This document shows positions 1 through 5,065 of a stretch of 5,140 nucleotides of DNA, in pieces. The number at the start of each line of letters is the position of its first letter. Positions within the stretch are counted from its first letter, which is position 1. The notes below the pieces were generated by a model. It was not told the DNA's origin, ran no database searches, and was given only the letters and a program-made list of their open reading frames with translations. This stretch comes from Acidobacteriota bacterium. Its GTDB lineage: Bacteria > Acidobacteriota > Thermoanaerobaculia > Thermoanaerobaculales > Thermoanaerobaculaceae. The translations under genes and the position numbers were made by a program. Location of the stretch: contig JAJXUY010000156.1 of NCBI GenBank assembly GCA_021782525.1, positions 1 to 5,140 of the forward strand, in the 5' to 3' direction.

Positions 1-1216
1 TCGACTGCACGAACGACGGCGCCGAGAGGATGCGCTGCTCGACGATCAGCATGTCGGCGGTGTACTGCGACAGCATGTGGCCGGAGAACATCCCGGCGCC
101 CTTGGTGAGGAACGCCGGCAGCCCGACGGAGAGGGCGGGGTTGAGCAGGCGGTTGAGGCGCCGCTCGGAGAGCACCGAAACCATCGTGACGCCGGCGCCG
201 ACGGTGTCGAGCGGCAGCGACACCGGCGTCCCCTGGAAGTTGGCGCCGGTGAGCACCCGGTTCTCCTCGGCGACGAAGATCGGGTTGTCGGCGACGCCGT
301 TGAGCTCGATCTCGAACTGCCGCCGGGCGTACGCCATCATGTCGCGCAGCGCGCCGATGACCTGCGGGGTGGCGCGCATCGAGTAGGCGTCCTGCACCTT
401 GACCTTGAGCTTGCCGGTGACCAGGTCGGAGCCGTCCATGACACGGCGCAGGTTGGCGGCGCACGTCACGGCGCCGGCGAAGCCGCGCAGCTCGTGCAGC
501 AGCGACTGGTACGGCTTCATGTTGGCGAGCAGCGCCTCGAGCGACATCGCAGCCGCGATCTCGGCCTGCTTGATCCAGCGCTCGATGTCGAACAGGAGCA
601 GGCAACCCATCCCGGTGATCAGGTTGGAGCCGTTGATCGCGGCGAGGCCGTCGCGCGCCTGCAGCCCGGGGACGGGGACGCCGGCCTTCTCCATCGCCTT
701 CGCGGTCGGCATCCGCTCGCCGTTGTAGAACGCCTCCCCCTCGCCCATGAGCGAGAGCGCGAGCTGGCTCATCGGGGCGAGGTCGCCGCAGGCGCCGACA
801 CTGCCCTTCTCGCACACCACCGGCGTGACGCCGGCGTTGAGCATCGCGACGTAGGTGAGCGGGATCTCGGGGCGGCAGCCGGAGTAGCCGCGGGCGTGCA
901 CGTTGACGCGCGAGACCATCGCGGCGCGCACGTGCTCGACCGGGGCGGGCGCCCCGATCCCGGCGGCGTGGTTGTAGATCAGGTAGCGCTGGAACTGCTT
1001 GACCTGCTCGTCGGAGAGCACCACCTCGGAGAACTCGCCGATGCCGGTGTTGACGCCGTACATGATCTCGTGCGCGGCGATCTTCTTCTCGAGCATCCCG
1101 CGGCACGTCTTGATGCGCTCGATCGCCGCCGGGGCGAGCTCGAGCTTGGCGCCGTGGCGGGCGACGCTGACGACGTCCTCGATCTTCAGGTGCTGTCCGT
1201 CCAGGGTCACAGGCAT
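1..1216 (-). CDS. MIO-type amino-acid ammonia-lyase (HAL/PAL/TAL family), C-terminus cut by window edge
   Basis: The 405 visible residues match the aromatic amino-acid/histidine ammonia-lyase family, cytosolic enzymes that remove ammonia from histidine, phenylalanine or tyrosine using a 4-methylideneimidazol-5-one (MIO) group. Visible family landmarks are the YGVNTG loop with Tyr53, the MIO region GSVGACGDLAP (139-149), INGSN with Asn195, VQDAYSMR (274-281, giving Gln275, Tyr278 and Arg281) and NFQGTP (326-331). These fall within about two positions of the Pseudomonas putida HutH active-site numbering. Two oddities stand out: the MIO serine is Cys143, and the specificity pair is Asn82-His83 rather than Ser-His (HAL), Phe-Leu (PAL) or His-Leu (TAL). 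NFQGTP resembles plant PAL more than HutH. The segment that carries the HAL-specific glutamate lies beyond base 1. The start ATG at 1216 has a good Shine-Dalgarno. An aminomutase is also possible, so hutH is not assigned. Family confidence is high; substrate is unknown. Confidence 0.93.
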   Translation of the reverse strand, partial: MPVTLDGQHLKIEDVVSVARHGAKLELAPAAIERIKTCRGMLEKKIAAHEIMYGVNTGIGEFSEVVLSDEQVKQFQRYLIYNHAAGIGAPAPVEHVRAAMVSRVNVHARGYSGCRPEIPLTYVAMLNAGVTPVVCEKGSVGACGDLAPMSQLALSLMGEGEAFYNGERMPTAKAMEKAGVPVPGLQARDGLAAINGSNLITGMGCLLLFDIERWIKQAEIAAAMSLEALLANMKPYQSLLHELRGFAGAVTCAANLRRVMDGSDLVTGKLKVKVQDAYSMRATPQVIGALRDMMAYARRQFEIELNGVADNPIFVAEENRVLTGANFQGTPVSLPLDTVGAGVTMVSVLSERRLNRLLNPALSVGLPAFLTKGAGMFSGHMLSQYTADMLIVEQRILSAPSFVQS

Positions 1217-1223
1217 CGATGGG

Positions 1224-1230
1224 TCCTTCC
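1224..1230 (-). promoter_or_regulatory. Ribosome binding site of the ammonia-lyase gene
   Basis: The minus strand reads GGAAGGA, followed by 7 nt and the ATG at 1216. It supports that start, which also places the YGVNTG loop at the expected distance from the N-terminus. The site abuts the hairpin at 1232-1252. Confidence 0.65.
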
Positions 1231-1231
1231 C

Positions 1232-1252
1232 GGCCGGGCCGCGGGCCAGGCC
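1232..1252 (-). other. GC-rich hairpin next to the lyase ribosome binding site
   Basis: Four GGCC quartets (1232-1235, 1237-1240, 1244-1247, 1249-1252) fold in the minus-strand RNA into two 4-bp GC stems stacked across one U/C mismatch, with a CGC triloop. A further C-G pair and G-U wobbles can extend the stem into the first G residues of the Shine-Dalgarno. No U-tract follows, so it does not look like an intrinsic terminator. It lies in the 84-bp gap between the reductase and lyase genes (1217-1300), where I see no convincing promoter. A role in translation or mRNA stability is inference; chance folding in GC-rich DNA is possible. Confidence 0.4.
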
Positions 1253-1300
1253 GAATGCGGCGCCGCCATGATACGACGTTTCACAAGCGGCGCGGGCCGC

Positions 1301-2182
1301 TCACCCCGGCAGGCCGGCGTCGGCGGCGACCAGGCGCGCGATCCCGGACCAGTCGATCGCGCCGAGACCGTGCCCGACCGCGGCGAGGAAGCGGTCGTGC
1401 AGGCAGCTCGCGAACGGCATCGGCACCGCGCGCGCGTCGGCGGCGGCGAGCGCCAGGCGCACGTCCTTGAGGCCGAGCGCGAGGGCGAAGCCGGCCGGCT
1501 CGAACCGCCGCGCGGCGATCGCGCCGCCGTAGTTCTCGACCACCGGCGAGCGGAACAGGGCGTTGACCGCCGCCATCAGCGTCGCGGGCTCCACCCCCCA
1601 GGCGCGCGCCAGCGTCTGCGCCTCGGCGAGCGCCTCGATCGTCGAGGCGAGGAGGAAGTTGCCGGCGAGCTTGACCGCGTTGGCCGCCTCAGGCTCGTTC
1701 CCGGCGAGGACGACCCCCTGCCCGAGCGCGTCGAACGCGGGGCGGCAGGCTGCGACGGCCGCCTCCTCGCCGCCGGCGACGATCCACAGCTTCGCCGCCG
1801 CGGCCGCCTCCGGGCGCCCGAACACCGGCGCCGCGACGTAGCGCTGCCCGGCGGCGGCGTGGGCGGCCGCGAGCCGCTGCGAGAGCGCGACCGAGATCGT
1901 GCTCATCGCGGCGTGCACCGCCCGCGCCGGCAGCGCGCCGAGGAGGCCGTCGGCTGCAAACGCGACCTGCTCCACGGCCGCGTCATCGGCGAGCATCGTC
2001 ACCGCGAGCTCGGCCCCGGCGGCGGCCGCCGCCGGCGTGGCCGCGACCTTGGCGCCGAGCGCTTCCAACTCGGCGGTGCGCCCGGCGCTGCGGTTGTACA
2101 CGGTGACGTCGTGCCCGGCCCGCACCAGGTTGGCCGCCATCGGCGCCCCCATGTGACCCACTCCGACAAACGCGATCCTCAT
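1301..2182 (-). CDS. NAD(P)-dependent beta-hydroxyacid dehydrogenase-family reductase (3-hydroxyisobutyrate dehydrogenase-like)
   Basis: The product is 293 residues, the usual length for the 3-hydroxyisobutyrate dehydrogenase / tartronate-semialdehyde reductase family, soluble enzymes that interconvert beta-hydroxyacids and aldehydes. An N-terminal Rossmann fold shows the GVGHMG dinucleotide motif (7-12). Asn30-Arg31 at the end of strand beta2 suggests a preference for NADP(H). The C-terminal helical domain contains Lys171 and Asn175 (KLAGN), the family's catalytic lysine and partner asparagine, and a GLKD motif (237-240). The substrate loop usually written DxPVSGG reads AAPVFGR (117-123), so the serine is Phe121 and the second glycine Arg123; the substrate is therefore probably not 3-hydroxyisobutyrate. 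The open frame continues upstream to 2956, but GGAGG five bases before ATG 2182 and the Rossmann start fix this start. It precedes the lyase by 84 bp on the same strand, suggesting an operon. Confidence 0.92.
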   Translation of the reverse strand: MRIAFVGVGHMGAPMAANLVRAGHDVTVYNRSAGRTAELEALGAKVAATPAAAAAGAELAVTMLADDAAVEQVAFAADGLLGALPARAVHAAMSTISVALSQRLAAAHAAAGQRYVAAPVFGRPEAAAAAKLWIVAGGEEAAVAACRPAFDALGQGVVLAGNEPEAANAVKLAGNFLLASTIEALAEAQTLARAWGVEPATLMAAVNALFRSPVVENYGGAIAARRFEPAGFALALGLKDVRLALAAADARAVPMPFASCLHDRFLAAVGHGLGAIDWSGIARLVAADAGLPG

Positions 2183-2186
2183 CGAA

Positions 2187-2193
2187 ACCTCCC
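2187..2193 (-). promoter_or_regulatory. Ribosome binding site of the reductase gene
   Basis: The minus strand reads GGGAGGT, with the GGAGG core (2192-2188) five bases before the ATG at 2182. It decides the start within a frame that is open much further upstream, through DNA antisense to the DUF3047 gene. Confidence 0.75.
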
Positions 2194-2249
2194 GCCTGCG
2201 GCCGGGTCGCGGCGGCGAGCCCCGTGCGTGCCCTCCGGCCGGCGCCACC

Positions 2250-2278
2250 ATGATCGGCCAAACCCGGCGGCAGGCCAA
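2250..2278 (-). promoter_or_regulatory. Candidate sigma70-type promoter for the reductase-lyase operon
   Basis: On the minus strand TTGGCC (2278-2273) and GATCAT (2255-2250) are separated by 17 bp. Each matches the -35 or -10 consensus at four of six positions. The expected transcript would start near 2243 and have a leader of about 60 nt before ATG 2182. It lies in the 120-bp divergent spacer, where a promoter for this strand is expected. The boxes are weak and no operator is obvious. Confidence 0.3.
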
Positions 2279-2290
2279 GCCGGTCCTTGC

Positions 2291-2296
2291 TACGAT
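2291..2296 (+). promoter_or_regulatory. Candidate -10 element for a leaderless DUF3047 transcript
   Basis: TACGAT fits the TANNNT -10 pattern and ends exactly six bases before the GTG at 2303, so transcription could begin at the start codon. No clear -35 box lies 16-18 bp upstream and no Shine-Dalgarno precedes the GTG. The absent ribosome site and the spacing together support a leaderless mRNA. Confidence 0.3.
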
Positions 2297-2302
2297 CTCG
2301 CG

Positions 2303-3022
2303 GTGCGGCGGTGGGGTCCTCTCCTGGCGGCTGCGGTCGCGCTGCTCGGCCTCCCCGGCGGCGCCTCGGCGGCTGACGGCATCGCGCTGCGCCCGGGCGC
2401 CGGCTGGCGCGAGCTGCGCTTCGCGGGGATCCCGCCGACGAGCTACCGGGTGGAGACGAACGACGGCCGCCCCGTCGTGGTCGCCGACGCCGAGCGCTCG
2501 GCGAGCCTCCTGTACACCCGCGTCGCCGGCCGCGTCGAGGCGACGCCGGTGCTGCGCTGGCGCTGGCGCGTCGACCGGCTGCCGGCCGGCGGCGACGTGG
2601 GCCGGCGGGCGGCCGACGACGCCGGCGCGCGCGTCTACGTCGGCTTCCGCTACCGGCCGGCGCTGGTCCCGTTCGCGCAGCGGCTCGCCTACTGGCTGGC
2701 GCGCGTGAAGCAGGGGGAGTACCCGCCGTACGCCGGGATCGCCTACGTCTGGGCGGCGGCGACGCCGGCCGGCACGCGGCTGCGCCACCCCGACTACCCG
2801 CGCTTGCTCCTCGTCGTGGTCCGCTCCGGCGCCGGCCGGCTGGGGACATGGGTCGAGGAGGAGCGCGACCTGCTCGCCGACGCGGCCGCGGCGTGCGGCG
2901 GGCCGCCGCCGCCGCTCTCCCACGTCGGGGTCATGACCGACGCCGACGACACGCAAGGGGAGGCGCGGGCGAGCTACGGCGAGATCGACCTCGAGCCGGC
3001 CCGCGCCGCCCTCACCCCTTGA
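2303..3022 (+). CDS. Secreted DUF3047 family protein
   Basis: The 239-residue product starts with a signal peptide: Arg2-Arg3, a hydrophobic stretch (about 6-18) and an ASA cleavage site after residue 23, so it is probably exported to the periplasm. The rest matches my memory of the DUF3047 family. Visible blocks are LRWRWRV (84-90), DDAGARVYVGF (105-115), YVW (148-150), VVVRSGAG (171-178), WVEEER (183-188), MTDADDT (211-217) and YGEI (225-228). The family has no assigned reaction, though its repeated acidic and tryptophan motifs resemble a conserved binding surface. The GTG at 2303 was chosen because the signal peptide begins there and no in-frame ATG precedes it nearby. It is divergent from the reductase gene, and its last 11 bases overlap the end of yciH on the other strand. 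The frame stays open far upstream, but that part is antisense shadow. Confidence 0.88.
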   Translation: MRRWGPLLAAAVALLGLPGGASAADGIALRPGAGWRELRFAGIPPTSYRVETNDGRPVVVADAERSASLLYTRVAGRVEATPVLRWRWRVDRLPAGGDVGRRAADDAGARVYVGFRYRPALVPFAQRLAYWLARVKQGEYPPYAGIAYVWAAATPAGTRLRHPDYPRLLLVVVRSGAGRLGTWVEEERDLLADAAAACGGPPPPLSHVGVMTDADDTQGEARASYGEIDLEPARAALTP

Positions 3023-3362
3023 CCGCGAAGCCGCGCGCGACGAGCAGCGCTCGCAGCGCGTCGCGGCGGTCGCCCTGCAGCTCGAGCGCTCCCTCGCGCG
3101 CGGTGCCGCCGGTGCCGAGCGCGCGCTTGAGCTCGCGCAGCAGCTCCGCGACGAACGCGGCGTTGCGCGGCAGCCCGTCCACGACCGTGACGCTCTTGCC
3201 GCCGCGCCCCTTGCTCTCCAGGCGCAGCTTGGCCGTCACCTTGGCCGGGACGGCCTCCTCGAGCCGGCTCGAGCACTGGCAGCGCTCGGCGGGCCAGCCG
3301 CACGTCGGGCACAGCCGCCCGGCCTGCGTCGAGTACACCGGCCGGCCGCGCGTCTCGTCCAT
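3012..3362 (-). CDS. yciH: SUI1/eIF1-like translation factor YciH with N-terminal cysteine cluster
   Basis: The 116-residue protein has the bacterial SUI1 (eIF1-like, YciH) architecture. VYST (9-12) and a GRLCP segment match the typical N-terminus. A basic KGRGGKSVTVVDGL stretch (51-64) matches the first SUI1 strands. TGGTAREGALELQGDRRD (84-101) is the family core, and GFAVKG ends the domain. YciH proteins bind the small ribosomal subunit and affect start-site fidelity; E. coli YciH acts mainly as a stress-linked translation repressor. Cys18, Cys21, Cys28 and Cys30 form a CxxC plus CxC group that could bind zinc and that E. coli YciH lacks. It follows the permease gene by 35 bp on the same strand and ends inside the convergent DUF3047 gene. 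A GAGG sits only two bases before the ATG, too close for an ordinary Shine-Dalgarno. Confidence 0.93.
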   Translation of the reverse strand: MDETRGRPVYSTQAGRLCPTCGWPAERCQCSSRLEEAVPAKVTAKLRLESKGRGGKSVTVVDGLPRNAAFVAELLRELKRALGTGGTAREGALELQGDRRDALRALLVARGFAVKG

Positions 3363-3368
3363 GCCCTC

Positions 3369-3374
3369 ATTATC
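3369..3374 (-). promoter_or_regulatory. Candidate -10 element for a leaderless yciH transcript
   Basis: The minus strand reads GATAAT, five of six matches to the -10 consensus, ending six bases before the ATG at 3362. That is the same distance as TACGAT to the DUF3047 GTG. Transcription could start at or next to the initiation codon. The -35 region falls in GC-rich sequence without a match. Read-through from the permease gene is also possible. Confidence 0.35.
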
Positions 3375-3380
3375 CGGCAG

Positions 3381-3392
3381 ACGCCGCGGCGT
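3381..3392. other. 12-bp perfect palindrome in the permease-yciH gap
   Basis: ACGCCGCGGCGT is its own reverse complement and lies centrally in the 35-bp gap, just upstream of the candidate yciH -10. It could be a dimeric operator half-site pair. As RNA it gives only a 4-bp stem with a CGCG loop and no U-tract, so it is a poor terminator. Chance is plausible in this base composition. Confidence 0.25.
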
Positions 3393-3397
3393 GGGCG

Positions 3398-4660
3398 CTA
3401 CTCGTAGCGCAGCGCTTCGATCGGGTCGAGCTTGGCGGCGCGGTAGGCGGGGTAGGTGCCGAAGAAGAAGCCGACCAGGCCGGAAACGCCGAACCCGGCC
3501 GCGACCGCCCACAGCGAGATGCTCGTCGTGAACGGGCTCAGCGCGCCGACCAGGTGCGACAGGCCGACGCCGACGAGGACGCCGGTGGCGCCGCCGACCA
3601 GGGCGAGGGTGATCGCCTCGGTGACGAACTGCTGCCGGATGTCGGCGCGGCGGGCGCCGAGCGCGCGGCGCACGCCGATCTCGCGCGTGCGCTGGGTGAC
3701 GTTCATCAGCATGATGTTCATCACGCCGACGCCGCCGATGATCAGCGAGATCCCGGCGATCACCAGCATCGCCGCGGAGACGCCGCCGGTGATCTGCCGG
3801 AACGTGCGGATCGTGCGCTCCGGGGTGCGCACCGCGAAGTTGTTCGGCTGCGAGAACGAAAGGCCCCGGCGCTCGCGCAGGATCTGGGTGCCTTCCTCGA
3901 TCGCGAGGTTGACCCACTCCGGCTTCTTCGGCACGGTGGCGATGACGCAGCCGTAGGTGCGCTTCACGTCGGGCCAGATGCGGTCGAAGATCCCGACCGG
4001 GATCTCGATCTGCTGGTCGGCGCCCGAGTCGAACAGGCCGCCCTTCTTCTCCATCACGCCGATGACGCGGAACGGGCGGCCGTTGATCTCGATCTCGCGC
4101 CCGAGCGGGTCGACGTGGGGGAAGAGCGCCTCGACGATCCCGGTGCCGATCGCCGCCACCGGCGCCGAGTGCAGCTCCTCGCCGGCGGTGAAGAAGCGGC
4201 CGTGCGAGACGAAGTGGTTGTTCGCCTCGGGGTAGTAGTGGGTGACGCCGCCGACCGAGGCGTTGTTGGTGCGGTTGCCGCGGTAGCGCACCTCGACGTT
4301 GGTGGTGACCCAGCGCTCCGGCGAGACGTAGGCGATCGCCGGGGCGTACTCGCGGATCGCCTCCGCGTCCGCGAGCGTGAGCACCGGGCGCAGGCGCTGC
4401 GCCTCGGGGAGCGGCCCGCCGCCGCCGAAACGGTCGTCGAGGCGCTGGAACTGCACCAGGGTGGCACCGAAGCTCTGGAACTGGGCGATAAACGAGCGGT
4501 TGAACCCCTGCACCAGCGAGACCATCACGATCACGGTGGCGACCCCGATGATGATGCCGAGGCAGGTGAGGAACGAGCGCAGCTTCTGGGCGCGGATCGT
4601 ACGCAGCGCGGTGAGCACGTTCTCGCGCCAGGCGGCGACGATCGCATCGAGGCGGCCCAT
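3398..4660 (-). CDS. MacB/FtsX-type ABC transporter permease
   Basis: The 420-residue protein has the four-helix layout of MacB-type permeases. TM1 is at about 31-52, a large extracytoplasmic MacB-PCD-type domain at about 53-290, and TM2 at about 293-318. A cytoplasmic coupling segment carries TREIGVRRALGARRADI (325-341). TM3 is at about 348-372, TM4 at about 381-403, and the closing motif is PAYRAAKLDPIEALRYE. Such proteins pair with a separate or fused MacB/LolD-like ATPase and work as mechanotransmission pumps for peptides, macrolides or lipoproteins. No ATPase domain is fused here and none lies in the window, so the partner must be encoded elsewhere or upstream of the repeat. ATG 4660 is supported by GGGGG five bases upstream and by the typical cytoplasmic N-terminus. 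YciH follows after 35 bp. The specific substrate cannot be read from the sequence. Confidence 0.93.
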   Translation of the reverse strand: MGRLDAIVAAWRENVLTALRTIRAQKLRSFLTCLGIIIGVATVIVMVSLVQGFNRSFIAQFQSFGATLVQFQRLDDRFGGGGPLPEAQRLRPVLTLADAEAIREYAPAIAYVSPERWVTTNVEVRYRGNRTNNASVGGVTHYYPEANNHFVSHGRFFTAGEELHSAPVAAIGTGIVEALFPHVDPLGREIEINGRPFRVIGVMEKKGGLFDSGADQQIEIPVGIFDRIWPDVKRTYGCVIATVPKKPEWVNLAIEEGTQILRERRGLSFSQPNNFAVRTPERTIRTFRQITGGVSAAMLVIAGISLIIGGVGVMNIMLMNVTQRTREIGVRRALGARRADIRQQFVTEAITLALVGGATGVLVGVGLSHLVGALSPFTTSISLWAVAAGFGVSGLVGFFFGTYPAYRAAKLDPIEALRYE

Positions 4661-4665
4661 TCAGA

Positions 4666-4670
4666 CCCCC
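4666..4670 (-). promoter_or_regulatory. Weak ribosome binding site of the permease gene
   Basis: The minus strand reads GGGGG, five bases before ATG 4660. It is an imperfect match to AGGAGG. It lies within about ten bases of the first recognisable repeat units, so the leader of this gene comes largely from the repeat. Confidence 0.4.
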
Positions 4671-4681
4671 GTCCGGAAGAT

Positions 4682-4798
4682 CGTGGACCGTGGTCCGTGG
4701 TCAGTGGTCCGGGAAGAGACCGTGGGACGTGGATCGTGGTTCGTGGTTCGACAGAAGACCGTGAATCGTGTTTCGTGGGTCGTGGATCGAGAAAGAGG
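4682..4798 (+). repeat. 117-bp array 1: three 39-bp blocks of 4 x 7 bp + 11 bp
   Basis: Block 1 (4682-4720) has CGTGGAC, CGTGGTC, CGTGGTC, AGTGGTC and spacer CGGGAAGAGAC. Block 2 (4721-4759) has CGTGGGA, CGTGGAT, CGTGGTT, CGTGGTT and spacer CGACAGAAGAC. Block 3 (4760-4798) has CGTGAAT, CGTGTTT, CGTGGGT, CGTGGAT and spacer CGAGAAAGAGG. Unit and spacer lengths are exact although the bases vary; block 3 is the most diverged. Confidence 0.92.
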
Positions 4799-4840
4799 GG
4801 AGGCAGAACGCACCTCGCGTGGTTGCTCGCAGCGGACACG

Positions 4841-4915
4841 GCACGGCCGGGCTGTCGTCCCTTTGCCCTTTGCCCTTTCCCCTTTGCCTCTGCTCGCCCA
4901 CCCGAGCGGGGTCCG
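4841..4915. repeat. 75-bp identical core, copy 1
   Basis: This copy is identical at all 75 positions to 5066-5140, offset 225 bp. It includes four 7-bp CCCTTTG-type units (4859-4886, the third ending in C) and an inverted repeat GCTCG/CGAGC (4892-4896 and 4903-4907) with a 6-nt loop. It runs into the first two units of array 2. The preceding 42 bp of linker (4799-4840) aligns with its counterpart without gaps but only partly matches, sharing GCAGAAC at the same offset. Confidence 0.95.
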
Positions 4916-5023
4916 GGGTCCGGGGTCCGGGGTCCGGGAAGAGGTCGTGGACCGTGGTCCGTGGTCCGGGGTCCGAAAAGAGACCGTGGGTCGTGGATCG
5001 TGGTTCGTAGGCCGGGAAGGCGC
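4907..5023 (+). repeat. 117-bp array 2: three 39-bp blocks of 4 x 7 bp + 11 bp
   Basis: Block 1 (4907-4945) has four identical CGGGGTC units and spacer CGGGAAGAGGT. Block 2 (4946-4984) has CGTGGAC, CGTGGTC, CGTGGTC, CGGGGTC and spacer CGAAAAGAGAC. Block 3 (4985-5023) has CGTGGGT, CGTGGAT, CGTGGTT, CGTAGGC and an 11-bp end starting CGGGAAGG. Blocks 2 and 3 resemble blocks 1 and 2 of array 1, as if offset by one block. Confidence 0.92.
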
Positions 5024-5065
5024 AAACGCAGAACTTGGAGCCGGCGGCTTGTCGCCGCGGGTGGC

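Noticed and set aside
1262..1290. AT-richer patch upstream of the lyase as its own promoter
   Set aside because: TATCAT on the minus strand resembles a -10, but the only TTG-like box is 7 bp away and the 17-bp position is all G/C.
77..2302. Very long plus-strand open frame leading into the DUF3047 gene
   Set aside because: It is antisense to the lyase and reductase, which have clear family motifs. The translation is low-complexity Arg/Gly/Ala-rich, as expected from strong third-position G/C bias. Only the part from GTG 2303 is real.
2183..2956. N-terminal extension of the reductase frame to an upstream ATG
   Set aside because: The extra 258 codons are antisense to DUF3047 and rich in Arg/Ala/Pro, and the Rossmann fold with a good ribosome site begins at 2182.
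3381..3392. Intrinsic terminator after the permease gene
   Set aside because: The palindrome leaves only a 4-bp stem once a loop is allowed, and no U-run follows on the minus strand.
3363..3917. N-terminal extension of the yciH frame into the permease gene
   Set aside because: The extension lies in an alternate frame of the permease gene and is low-complexity. The SUI1 homology starts right after ATG 3362.
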